From: Paludibacter sp. UBA5753
Lineage (GTDB): Bacteria; Bacteroidota; Bacteroidia; Bacteroidales; Paludibacteraceae
Assembly: GCA_002427615.1 (NCBI GenBank)
Contig: DIFH01000146.1
Location: forward strand, 30,603 to 76,945
Direction: 5' to 3'
Length of the DNA: 46,343 nt
Below the pieces are notes generated by a model. It did no database searches and had not been told where the DNA came from. It worked only from the letters and a program-made list of their open reading frames with translations. The position numbers were made by a program, and so were the translations under genes. Every line of letters begins with the position of its first letter. Position 1 is the first letter of the stretch. This document shows, piece after piece, positions 8,195 through 17,292 of the stretch.

Positions 8195-9760
8195 ATGAAA
8201 AACAAGATTTTAATAATAGCAGCATTAATAGGAGTAATTTTTTTCTATTCCTGCGATAATTTAATAACCGATGAACCTCAGTCAGCTTTGACTCAGGTTG
8301 ACTTCTTCACTACTCCTATCCGTATCAATCAGGGTATTATGGGATGTTACGAAGGAATGGCAAACATTAAAGAAGTGGAATGGCGATTCACTGAAATCAG
8401 AAGTGATAACACCTGCGTTGCAAGTACAGGTACCGGACAGAATGAACGGGCGGATATTTGCGATTTGAAATTTTTCAGAACTTCTCCCAGCCAGACCGGA
8501 TTACTTAACTTCTGGTATCTGCTTTTCCAGAATATTTCAAATGTAAATGCAATCTTACCTTCTGTCGCCGAAGGTAAAGCCTACATTCCAATTGAATCAC
8601 AACGCGCTCAATACGAAGGTGAATTACTGTTTATCAGAGCATTTCATTATTACACATTAGTAAATCTGTGGGGGGATATGTTTAAAGTAACGAAAGTAAT
8701 CGGACCTTCTGAAGCTAAAACAATTCCACGTTCGCCAGTTTCCGAAATTTATGACGAAATCATCATTCCTGATCTGATTAAGGCAGCTGACGAACTACCT
8801 GCCAGTTATTCCAGTAGCGATGCCGGAAGAATAACCAAATGGGCGGCAAAAAGTCTGCTGGCAAAAGCCTATATGATGATTGGCGGAGATGCAAATCTGA
8901 CGTTGGCAAAAGGGTTACTGGAAGAGGTTATGGCTGCACCTCAACACAACTTACTCACGTCAGGAATTACAGTTGGCGGTAAACTATTGACTCCATACGC
9001 CAGCATATTCGATGTCTCAAACGAAATGAACAAAGAAATTATTTTTGCAATCCGTTATAAAGGAGGAGCTTATGGAATTGGGTCTAGTTTCTGGGGAACG
9101 TTTGCCCCAGAAGGTTCTGCAAACCAGATTCTTAAAATCGGAACTCCAATCGGAAATAATAATCCAACTCCTGATCTGATGAATCAATTCTATACCGATT
9201 CAACTGATACCCGTATTGACGCATCATTCAGAATCTGGAAGAAATCGCCAACCACCAATATTCAATATATCTCAAAATATATAGACCCGAATATGACACA
9301 GGCTTTGCAGGCTGAAAATGACTGGATCGAAATCCGTTACGCTGATATTGTTCTGCTCCATGCCGAAATTGCAGCTCAGCAAAATGATTTTCCAACGGCA
9401 TTAAAAAATGTAAATGATATTAGAAATAGAGCCAAAGTTAAACCTTACATTAGTTTTGATTCAAAAACTGAAGCGTTGGATTCGGTTTATACCGAAAGAC
9501 GTAAAGAACTTGCTTTCGAAAATCACCGTTGGTTCGATTTATTGAGAATGAGGAAAGCTTATGGTGATCCTGAGAAGACAATCAATATTCTGAAAACAAG
9601 CATCTTTGTTACTGACTGGACCAACTTATATTCGTTATACAGTCCTATTGTACCACCAACAGAAAGTTCATTTATTAGCGATCGAATTTTATTGCCAATT
9701 CCGCAACAGGAAATCGATACAAATAACGATATGGTAATTCCACAAAATAAAGGGTATTAA
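8195..9760 (+). CDS. SusD/RagB-family surface glycan-binding lipoprotein
   Basis: This 521-residue lipoprotein forms the lid on its SusC partner and binds the incoming glycan. The lipoprotein signal is short, with the acylated cysteine in FFYSCDN about 21 residues in. Family landmarks are DEPQSALTQVDFF, the helical TPR-like region with EGELLFIRAFHYYTLVNLWG, and the C-terminal block RRKELAFENHRWFDLLRMR typical of RagB/SusD. Its length is normal. It follows susC by 68 bp and precedes a third lipoprotein gene by 19 bp, so the three are one transcript. Ligand specificity is inferred from context only. Confidence 0.96.
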   Translation: MKNKILIIAALIGVIFFYSCDNLITDEPQSALTQVDFFTTPIRINQGIMGCYEGMANIKEVEWRFTEIRSDNTCVASTGTGQNERADICDLKFFRTSPSQTGLLNFWYLLFQNISNVNAILPSVAEGKAYIPIESQRAQYEGELLFIRAFHYYTLVNLWGDMFKVTKVIGPSEAKTIPRSPVSEIYDEIIIPDLIKAADELPASYSSSDAGRITKWAAKSLLAKAYMMIGGDANLTLAKGLLEEVMAAPQHNLLTSGITVGGKLLTPYASIFDVSNEMNKEIIFAIRYKGGAYGIGSSFWGTFAPEGSANQILKIGTPIGNNNPTPDLMNQFYTDSTDTRIDASFRIWKKSPTTNIQYISKYIDPNMTQALQAENDWIEIRYADIVLLHAEIAAQQNDFPTALKNVNDIRNRAKVKPYISFDSKTEALDSVYTERRKELAFENHRWFDLLRMRKAYGDPEKTINILKTSIFVTDWTNLYSLYSPIVPPTESSFISDRILLPIPQQEIDTNNDMVIPQNKGY

Positions 9761-9779
9761 TTTCAAAAAGTTTAACGTT

Positions 9780-10385
9780 ATGAATCAAATAAAAAAAATA
9801 TTCAGACTTTTATTATTCACTGTTGCATTGGGATTCGGATTGAGTTCCTGCACAGTCGATGAGCCGATAGTTGTAGTTCCTAAAACCATAGATCAGTATA
9901 TTGCTCAATTCAGTGAATATGTTGCTTCAGAAAGAGCATTTGTTGATAATTGTGTTGTAGGTTATAACAAAGGAGATTTTGCACCACTTTCAGCAAGTTC
10001 TTTCGACTCCTATACAGCGGCTTATCGAGCTGCATTGCAAGCCGATTCGGCTGTTATAGTTAAACCTGGAGTGACCATTGCTGAACTTGTTGCTGCCAAT
10101 ACTTCATTAGCAGTTCCAGGCAAAGCTTTCTGGGGGAAAATTAATATTTCTGACCGTCGCCCGTTGAATAACCTGATTACAGAAGTAACTGCTTTGAGCG
10201 ACAATACTGCCGTGGGAACTGCCGTAGGACAAGTTTCACAGGAAGCAAAAAATGCTCTTGCAACTGCAATTGCGGCGGCAATAGCTACCAGAGATGCATC
10301 TACAACGATTGATCGTCAGGTTACTGAAGGAGTTACAGCTCTCAACACTGCAAAACAAGCTTTTCTAAATGCTGTTGTAAAATAA
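9780..10385 (+). CDS. Small alanine-rich surface lipoprotein, FIVAR-like (third gene after susCD)
   Basis: This 201-residue lipoprotein has a clear lipobox (LSSCTVDEP). After the cysteine there is a proline/valine linker and then a helical, Ala/Thr-rich region. The C-terminal half (LNNLITEVTALSD, AKNALATAIAAAIATRD, VTEGVTALNTAKQAFLNAV) has the heptad-like rhythm of FIVAR or related three-helix sugar-binding modules; this is a pattern judgement, not a family match. Its place directly behind susD is where PULs encode an auxiliary surface glycan-binding protein, and here it replaces the PKD-bearing SusE-like protein often seen in alginate PULs. A strong terminator follows it. It could be a surface binding protein or a structural stalk. 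The function is unproven. Confidence 0.6.
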   Translation: MNQIKKIFRLLLFTVALGFGLSSCTVDEPIVVVPKTIDQYIAQFSEYVASERAFVDNCVVGYNKGDFAPLSASSFDSYTAAYRAALQADSAVIVKPGVTIAELVAANTSLAVPGKAFWGKINISDRRPLNNLITEVTALSDNTAVGTAVGQVSQEAKNALATAIAAAIATRDASTTIDRQVTEGVTALNTAKQAFLNAVVK

Positions 10386-10393
10386 TCAACTTT

Positions 10394-10434
10394 AAATCAC
10401 TGCTGTATAAAACATACAGCAGTGATTTTTTCTA
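10394..10434 (+). terminator. Strong intra-operon terminator between the SusCD trio and the enzyme genes
   Basis: A perfect 15-bp stem (10394-10408 with 10414-10428, core ATCACTGCTGTAT) around a five-base loop AAAAC is followed by a T-rich tail. No clear second promoter is seen before the PL6 start at 10482, so partial read-through probably sets enzyme genes below the importer genes. Confidence 0.88.
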
Positions 10435-10481
10435 CTTTTATTTTGTCTCACAATACTAAGATTTTTTCTAACTCTAATCAA

Positions 10482-12866
10482 ATGAATTTCAGGATTATTA
10501 TATTATCTTTCACAATTTTTATTTCATTCAATATTTTTGCTAAAAGCTATAAAGTTGAAAACATTGATCAATACAAGGGAAAAGTAGAAACTTTAATTGC
10601 AGGCGATACAATTATTCTGACAAACGGAGTTTGGAAGGATGCGAAACTAGTTTTCAAAGGTACAGGCGAAATGGACAAACAGATTTATCTGATGGCCGAA
10701 ACTCCGGGAAAAGTAACATTGGAAGGTAAATCAAGTTTACAGATTTCTGGTAAATGGCTTCAGGTTTCAGGACTGGTTTTCGTTAACGGAAGTAGTCCGA
10801 AAGGAACTGTGATTGACTTTAGAACAAGTTCAAAAGATTACGCATACAATTGCGTATTAACCAATTGCGTGATTGACAAATACAATCTCGCCGCTAAAGA
10901 TTCATCCGATCACTGGATCGGGCTTTATGGAAAAAATAACACCATCGAATATTGTTACTTTGGAGGAAAATCAAACAAAGGAACAACTTTGGTGGTCTGG
11001 CCTAACGATTCAAATTCGATAAACAACAATCATCTGATTTATCGTAATTATTTTGGTGCAAGGCCACGATTGGGTTCAAATGGCGGCGAAACAATCCGAA
11101 TTGGAACCAGTCAGGTTTGCACCAATAGTTCTGCAACCATTGTTGAAGGAAATTATTTCGAACATTGCAATGGTGAAGTGGAAATTATTTCCAACAAATC
11201 GTGCGACAATAAATTTTCCAACAATACATTTTTCGAATGCGAAGGTTGCCTGACTTTACGGCATGGCAACCGTGCCACCGTTTCGGGCAATTGGTTTCTC
11301 GGAAACGGAAAAGATAATACCGGTGGCGTTCGGGTTATAAACGAAGGTCACCTGATTTACAATAATTACTTCTACAAACTGCGTGGAGATGATTTCCGTT
11401 CGGGACTGACCATCATGAATGCAATTCCAAATTCGCCGGCAAACGGATATGCTCCGGTCAGAAATGTGGTGATAGCCAACAATACCTTTTATGATTGCTC
11501 CAGTCCGTGGATTTTCGGAGCAGGTTTTGGCGAAAGAGACCGGACGGTGACACCGCAAAATACTTTATTACTCAATAATTTGGTCTATTGTCCGAACACC
11601 GACGAAATCATCAACCATGCCGATAAAACAGAAGGAATTATTTTGAACAACAACATCTTAATTAGCAGTAAAGGAGTTTTATCTGAAACAGGTTGTGTTT
11701 CAGGAGAAGCGTTAATGACAAAAGTATGGGGCGTTGATGTGCCGTACACAACTGTAAAAGCAAAAAAACTTCCTTATGTTAAATATGATTTAGTAGGACA
11801 ACTCCGTGGCGAGGCAGTCATTGGGGCTCTCCAAAATAAAGATGAAAAGCCGGCTGTAGTCATAGCCACTTCTATCAATTGCGGTCCGCAATGGTACAAC
11901 TCTGCTGCAAGAGAATCTACTCAAAATGCAAAACCTATTGGAAAAACAACCCCTGTTGAACCGGGAATCGATAATTTGTATAATGCTGTAAAAAAAGCAG
12001 GGAATGGCGACATCCTGATTTTGAAAGAAGGTGAATATGTCGTAACTAAAAGAATAAATATTTCGAAAAATATTACGATTCAATCTTCTTCAGATAAAAA
12101 ACCTGTTGTCAAGCTAAAAATTGACAGAGCGAATGGAAGTATATTTGAGATTGGCGGAAATGCACGTCTGAAAATGAAAGGAATTGCCATAAATGGCGAT
12201 AGCAAAGCCGAGTTTCCGGCAAAATATGCTTTCATTACATCCAAAGAAGGCGCAACGGGTTATTTTTTTATGCTGGATAATTGTGAAATTTATGATTTTA
12301 ATGTAGAGGCTGGAGCTATTTACAAAGCATACAAAGGTTCCCTAGCCGATTCAATTATCATTTCAAATTCTGTATTCAGAGACTCGTATCGTGGATTCAG
12401 CCTGGGCGAAGAAAAAGAAGATGTCGGTAAATACAGTGCCGAAAATGTGGTTTTTGAAAATAGCGTTTTCACTCATTTCAGTCAGTATGTTATTGATTAT
12501 TACCGTGGTGGAAACGATGAATCAACTTTGGGAGGTTCGCTGAAAGTCAATCATTGTGTTTTCGATCGGGTGGGCAATGACGAAAAACAAACCATACTGA
12601 AACTGACAGGCATTAAAAATGTAGCTATCAATAATTCTATATTCAACAATTCGATGGCCAAAATGTCCGTAAAACTTTCCGGTTCGAAAAATAAGATTTC
12701 CAATTGTGATTTTAATGCTTGTCCGAAACCGAAAGTGGAAAATGGCGCACAATCCACCAATATACTGTTTATCAATCCTAATTTTGAAAAAAACAGCTTT
12801 ATTTTATCAACTAAATCCGGATTAACCGGCAAAAGTTTGGATGGGAGCAATATCGGCTTGCGATAA
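10482..12866 (+). CDS. PL6 alginate lyase with a second beta-helix domain (AlyGC-like), copy 1
   Basis: This 794-residue secreted enzyme cleaves alginate by beta-elimination. The signal peptide starts at 10482 (MNFRIIILSFTIF...FAKS); the upstream ATG at 10422 lies inside the terminator stem and is rejected. The N-terminal domain (about 25-400) is the chondroitinase-B/PL6 right-handed beta-helix, with NGGETIRIGTS, then Lys239 in SNKS and Arg260 in LRHG. The 21-residue Lys-Arg spacing equals that of the catalytic pair of chondroitinase B (Lys250/Arg271). A second region (about 470-790) looks like another beta-helix (ITIQSSSDKKPVVKL, DYYRGGNDESTLGGSLKVNHCVFD). Two-helix PL6 enzymes such as AlyGC are known, and AlyGC is exolytic on guluronate-rich chains. 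There is no T9SS domain, so it is probably periplasmic or exported another way. It is paralogous to the next gene, which has exactly the same length. Confidence 0.9.
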   Translation: MNFRIIILSFTIFISFNIFAKSYKVENIDQYKGKVETLIAGDTIILTNGVWKDAKLVFKGTGEMDKQIYLMAETPGKVTLEGKSSLQISGKWLQVSGLVFVNGSSPKGTVIDFRTSSKDYAYNCVLTNCVIDKYNLAAKDSSDHWIGLYGKNNTIEYCYFGGKSNKGTTLVVWPNDSNSINNNHLIYRNYFGARPRLGSNGGETIRIGTSQVCTNSSATIVEGNYFEHCNGEVEIISNKSCDNKFSNNTFFECEGCLTLRHGNRATVSGNWFLGNGKDNTGGVRVINEGHLIYNNYFYKLRGDDFRSGLTIMNAIPNSPANGYAPVRNVVIANNTFYDCSSPWIFGAGFGERDRTVTPQNTLLLNNLVYCPNTDEIINHADKTEGIILNNNILISSKGVLSETGCVSGEALMTKVWGVDVPYTTVKAKKLPYVKYDLVGQLRGEAVIGALQNKDEKPAVVIATSINCGPQWYNSAARESTQNAKPIGKTTPVEPGIDNLYNAVKKAGNGDILILKEGEYVVTKRINISKNITIQSSSDKKPVVKLKIDRANGSIFEIGGNARLKMKGIAINGDSKAEFPAKYAFITSKEGATGYFFMLDNCEIYDFNVEAGAIYKAYKGSLADSIIISNSVFRDSYRGFSLGEEKEDVGKYSAENVVFENSVFTHFSQYVIDYYRGGNDESTLGGSLKVNHCVFDRVGNDEKQTILKLTGIKNVAINNSIFNNSMAKMSVKLSGSKNKISNCDFNACPKPKVENGAQSTNILFINPNFEKNSFILSTKSGLTGKSLDGSNIGLR

Positions 12867-12910
12867 AAACCTAATCCACAAATAAATCTAATATATCAAC
12901 ACTATTGAAA

Positions 12911-15295
12911 ATGAACACAAACAAAAAATATCTAATTCTTTTTCTGACAGCCATTTTATCAATTTCGCTGATTCAGGCTAAAGATTATGCCGTTTCAACT
13001 TCAGGAGAATTAAATCAAAAGATTAAAAACGCAGTTCCCGGCGATTGTATCATTATGGCCGATGGCGTTTGGAAAGATATCCAGATTCAGTTTAAAGCGA
13101 AAGGAACGGAAAAAAAACACATAACGCTCAAAGCGGAAACTCCCGGAAAAGTTTGGATTGAAGGTATTTCCAATCTTTCAATTTCAGGGGAATATCTTGA
13201 TGTCAACGGACTTGTATTTACGAATGGTCATACACCGACAAAGACTGTCATCCTTTTTAAAACTTCCAATGCGGATTATGCCTATCATTGTCGGGTAATG
13301 AATTGTGTCGTCGATAAATTCAATCAACCCTTCCGGGAAAAGGAAGATAACTGGGTGGCTTTCTGGGGAAAATACAACGAAGTTTCCCATTGTTATTTGG
13401 GAGGCAAAACCAATGTGGGAACAACTTTAATTGTGTGTCCCAACGATTCAAACAGCATTCACAACAACCATTTGATTGCTCATAATTATTTCGGACCACG
13501 ACCACGACTCGGTTCAAATGGTGGGGAAACTATTCGTATAGGAACAAGCGAAGTTTGTTTAAACAGTTCAGAAACAGTTGTACAAGGAAATTATTTTGAT
13601 CATTGTAACGGGGAAGTAGAAATTGTTTCCATTAAATCGAGCGATAATAAAATCCTGAATAACATATTCTTCGAATCGGAAGGAAGTCTGGTTTTGCGGC
13701 ATGGCGACCGTGCCACAGTTGCCGGAAACTGGTTTATTGGCAACGGAAAACCTTTTACAGGAGGAATTCGGGTCATCAATTCCGGACACAAAATTTACAA
13801 CAACTTCCTTTACAAACTTACGGGCGATGAATTCCGTTCTCCATTAACCATTATGAATGGCATTCCGGATTCTCCTTTGAATGGTTACATGCCGGTTAAA
13901 GACGTACTGATTGCTAACAATACGTTTTACGATTGTCTTCTACCGTGGAACTTTTGTGTGGGCCGAAGCGAAAGAAACAGAATCGTAACACCGCAGAACA
14001 CGAGTTTAATCAATAATATTGTTTACTGTCCGAAAGAAAAAGAATTAATCAAAAGTTACGACAATACCAATGGAATAACACTTTCGAATAATTTAATGAT
14101 TTCTGCCAAAGGGCTTTTAAATGACAAGGGAACCGTTTCAGGTGAAGTGTTAAAAGCTAACTACAACGGATTCGATATAATTTATTCAACGGTAAAAGCA
14201 GAGAAAATTCCTGTCGTAAAGCAGGATATTATTGGTCAAAAACGTACCAATCCGGTTGTAGGAGCATTTCAGAACATCGGTGACAAGCTAAAAACATCAA
14301 TTACAAATTCAGAAAACTGTGGACCTGAATGGAATTTCAGAGAACTTGTTTTTAAACCTAAAACAGTGATTTCCGGTAAAACAATAAAAGTAAAGCCAGG
14401 CAAAAACAATTTATATAATGCTGTAAATCAAGCTAAAGGAAATGATGTTTTACTGCTTGATTCAGGAGTTTATGTGGAAACAGGAAAAATTAGTCTTACT
14501 AAAAATCTGACAATTAAGGCTTCATCCAAACTAAAATCGAAACCGATTATAAAAATGGAAGCTTCAGCTGCCGGAAAAGCTGTTTTTGAAATTAATTCTG
14601 ACGTTACCTTACGGATTAAAGGCGTGAAAATAGATAGTAAAAATGAAAATATTTCTCCTGATTTTGCTTTTATTTCCGGCGATCATGCTTTGCGTTATTC
14701 ATTGTTTGTCGACAATTGCGATATTTCCGGTTTTAGCAACAGTAACAGTTCTATCTTTAGCAGTTTGTATTGCACTATGGCCGATTCCATTGTCGTTTCA
14801 AATTCAGTCCTGCACGATTCATTCAGGGGAATTAATTTACATGCTGAAAAAGAAGATGGAAAATACAATGCCGAAACTGTTATTCTCAACAATACGGTGT
14901 TTGCAAATCTGACTGATTATGCACTTGATTATTATCGAGGTGGCAATGATGAATCGACTGTCGGAGGTTCACTTACAATAAATCATTGCGTCTTCGATTC
15001 GGTTGGGAAGGCTGAAAGTCCGTCAATTCTAAATCTTTCACGAATTATGTATGTAAAAATAAATAATTCCATTTTTTCCAATTCTCAGGCAAAAAGTTCC
15101 TTCTCGCTTTGGTATTTATACAACAAAGTTTCAAATTGTTGTTTTTATAATTGCCCGAAACCGGAATACACGAAAGGAGCAAAATCTAAAAATCTGCTGA
15201 CTGAAAATCCGGAATTTACCAACGATTATAAACTTTCCGATTCTTCTGTTTTGAAAGGAAAAGGAACCGACGGTAAAAATATCGGACTGCGATAA
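12911..15295 (+). CDS. PL6 alginate lyase with a second beta-helix domain (AlyGC-like), copy 2
   Basis: This is a tandem paralogue of the preceding gene, also 794 residues. A signal peptide (MNTNKKYLILFLTAIL...IQAKD) starts at the ATG at 12911; the TTG at 12905 is unlikely. The catalytic pair is Lys242 (in SIKSSDNK) and Arg263 (in LRHGDRATV), again 21 residues apart. NGGETIRIGTSEVC and DYYRGGNDESTVGGS are shared with copy 1, so both domains were duplicated together. It has no T9SS sorting domain. The copies have clearly diverged along their length, for example WIGLYGKNN versus WVAFWGKYN. This suggests different preference for M, G or MG blocks, which the sequence alone cannot settle. It lies 44 bp after copy 1 in the same transcript. 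Confidence 0.9.
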   Translation: MNTNKKYLILFLTAILSISLIQAKDYAVSTSGELNQKIKNAVPGDCIIMADGVWKDIQIQFKAKGTEKKHITLKAETPGKVWIEGISNLSISGEYLDVNGLVFTNGHTPTKTVILFKTSNADYAYHCRVMNCVVDKFNQPFREKEDNWVAFWGKYNEVSHCYLGGKTNVGTTLIVCPNDSNSIHNNHLIAHNYFGPRPRLGSNGGETIRIGTSEVCLNSSETVVQGNYFDHCNGEVEIVSIKSSDNKILNNIFFESEGSLVLRHGDRATVAGNWFIGNGKPFTGGIRVINSGHKIYNNFLYKLTGDEFRSPLTIMNGIPDSPLNGYMPVKDVLIANNTFYDCLLPWNFCVGRSERNRIVTPQNTSLINNIVYCPKEKELIKSYDNTNGITLSNNLMISAKGLLNDKGTVSGEVLKANYNGFDIIYSTVKAEKIPVVKQDIIGQKRTNPVVGAFQNIGDKLKTSITNSENCGPEWNFRELVFKPKTVISGKTIKVKPGKNNLYNAVNQAKGNDVLLLDSGVYVETGKISLTKNLTIKASSKLKSKPIIKMEASAAGKAVFEINSDVTLRIKGVKIDSKNENISPDFAFISGDHALRYSLFVDNCDISGFSNSNSSIFSSLYCTMADSIVVSNSVLHDSFRGINLHAEKEDGKYNAETVILNNTVFANLTDYALDYYRGGNDESTVGGSLTINHCVFDSVGKAESPSILNLSRIMYVKINNSIFSNSQAKSSFSLWYLYNKVSNCCFYNCPKPEYTKGAKSKNLLTENPEFTNDYKLSDSSVLKGKGTDGKNIGLR

Positions 15296-15323
15296 TTTTT
15301 TAGAAATTCATAATTTTTCCCTG

Positions 15324-17171
15324 ATGAAAAAGCTGTTTATTTCTTCCATGTTATCTGTCGCTATTGGGTTTTTGTTCGCACAAACGCCCTGGCAGTCGGC
15401 ATTATTAACTGTTGGCAACAACGGTTCTTTGACCTATAATGCGGATAACAAAGGATTTAAAATTCCTGACTTTAGTCATGCCGGTTACAAAGGCGGTGGA
15501 GTTGATTTACCTGAAGTTGCAGTTGTAAAAACAATTTCACCCATTGCAGGCGATAATACCAAACATATTCAGGATGCAATTGATTATGTGGGAGCTTTAC
15601 CGAAAAATAGTGAAGGCATTCGTGGAGCTTTGTTGCTAAATGCAGGAAAATATGATATTTACGGCTCTCTTTACGTAAAAAATGATGGCGTAGTTTTACG
15701 TGGCGTTGGCGAAGGTAATGATCCTTCAAATTCAACCATTATTTTTGCTCGGGGCAATACACCCGCACAACGTACTGTAATTACACTCGGAAATAATTCG
15801 CAAATAAATGGTACAAAACAAATTAGTAATACCAAAACTAATATCACCGATGCAATAGTGGAAGTTGGAAGCTGCACATTTTCTGTTGAGAATGCTGCTT
15901 TATTTTCTGTTGGCGACCGTATTATTATTTATCATCCCTGCACACAGGCATGGATTAATGCAGTCAATCAGGGCGGAGTACCTTATCCTGATCCTTCAGC
16001 TCCTACCGATCCCGACGAACGCTGGGTTGCAGGACAATTGCCCATCAATTATAACCGCTACATTACAGCCATTAACGGAAATCAAATTGCGGTAGATGCG
16101 CCTGTTTTTTATACACTTAACAAATCCATTTCGCAAAGTTATATTTACAAACCAGATATGACAGGTTTAATTAGTCAGGTAGGTTTAGAAAATTTACGAA
16201 TTGATATTGAAACGCTTGGCGGTGAAGATGAGGCGCATGCCTGGCAAGCTGCACGATTTAAAAGTTGCGAAAATGCTTGGGCGCGAAACTGTACGTTTAT
16301 ACATTTTGGGCAGTCGGGCATTATAACCGAAGCGTGTTCTCGAAGCACTTTTACCGATTGTTCAGCTATCGATCCTGTCGCTATTATTACCGGCGAACGC
16401 ATGTATAATTTTAACACCTACGTTTATTCTCAATTGAATCTTTTCAAAAACTGTTACGCCAGCAAGGGTCGGCATCATTATATTTCGAACGGAACTTCGA
16501 GCACTTCGGGTAATGTTTTTCTGCGTTGTACCTCGGATGCAATTAACGCTGCGAATGAAGGTCACCGCCAATGGACACAGGGCATGTTGTACGATAATCA
16601 TAAGGAAATAAATCTGAAGCGTGATTTTGTGCTTGGACTTTATAACAGAGTAGCAATGGGAACAGGACATGGTTGGGCGGCAGTTCATTCAGTACTATGG
16701 AATTGTGATGTAGATGCCACTTATGGTAAGATTGCACTTCAACAACCACCGACCGCTCAGAATTATGCCATCGGATGTTTTGCAAAAACAATAACCGGTA
16801 ATCCAATAAGCGCTACAAATTTTCCAATAGGTTTTGTAGAAGGGCAAAATAAGAGCGGATTATTTCCTCCGTCGCTTTATGAAGCTCAACTTGCCGCACG
16901 TAAAATGGCAAACACAGGTTTACCAAAAACGAACGAGAACAAACTGAAAATTTATCCTTCCATCGTTACAAAAACGCTGAGAATCAGTATGGCTAACATT
17001 CATGCGGATACGATTATCCAAATTCTTTCAGAATCAGGTAAATTAATTAAAGAACTGATTCTAAAAAACAATGAAACTGAAATTAATCTTGAAAATCTGA
17101 AACCTGGCGTTTATTTTGTCAGATGTAAAAGCGACAATCAAATTTCAAATTCAAAATTTATCAAGAAATAA
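15324..17171 (+). CDS. Secreted right-handed beta-helix protein with T9SS sorting domain, putative polysaccharide-active enzyme
   Basis: This 615-residue protein has a signal peptide ending at FAQ, a large parallel beta-helix region (about 60-530) and a T9SS type-A sorting domain (about 540-615, from KIYPSIVTKTLRI to GVYFVRC), so it should be surface-bound or released. The start of the helix resembles Pectate_lyase_3-type proteins (DNTKHIQDAIDYVGALP, GALLLNAGKYDIYGSLY). Later conserved-looking blocks include EDEAHAWQAARFKSCENAW, GRHHYISNG, HRQWTQGMLYDNH and MGTGHGWAAVHSVLWNC. I recall similar proteins in Bacteroidota PULs but no assigned activity. It could be a lyase or hydrolase for a uronate or deoxy-sugar polymer. 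It sits 28 bp after the second PL6 gene. The fold call is reasonably firm; the reaction is unknown. Confidence 0.7.
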   Translation: MKKLFISSMLSVAIGFLFAQTPWQSALLTVGNNGSLTYNADNKGFKIPDFSHAGYKGGGVDLPEVAVVKTISPIAGDNTKHIQDAIDYVGALPKNSEGIRGALLLNAGKYDIYGSLYVKNDGVVLRGVGEGNDPSNSTIIFARGNTPAQRTVITLGNNSQINGTKQISNTKTNITDAIVEVGSCTFSVENAALFSVGDRIIIYHPCTQAWINAVNQGGVPYPDPSAPTDPDERWVAGQLPINYNRYITAINGNQIAVDAPVFYTLNKSISQSYIYKPDMTGLISQVGLENLRIDIETLGGEDEAHAWQAARFKSCENAWARNCTFIHFGQSGIITEACSRSTFTDCSAIDPVAIITGERMYNFNTYVYSQLNLFKNCYASKGRHHYISNGTSSTSGNVFLRCTSDAINAANEGHRQWTQGMLYDNHKEINLKRDFVLGLYNRVAMGTGHGWAAVHSVLWNCDVDATYGKIALQQPPTAQNYAIGCFAKTITGNPISATNFPIGFVEGQNKSGLFPPSLYEAQLAARKMANTGLPKTNENKLKIYPSIVTKTLRISMANIHADTIIQILSESGKLIKELILKNNETEINLENLKPGVYFVRCKSDNQISNSKFIKK

Positions 17172-17292
17172 AGCGAATAAACATATTCTATTTTGAAAGC
17201 CAAAGAACATCTTGTATGTTAATTCTGTCTATCATTATTATATTTTCGGTTGAATAAAACGGAATTACTACTAAAATAAACAATTTTAAAAA

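Noticed and set aside
10422..10481. Extended N-terminus for the first PL6 gene
   Set aside because: The upstream start lies in the terminator stem, and the added 20 residues would bury the signal peptide that begins at 10482.
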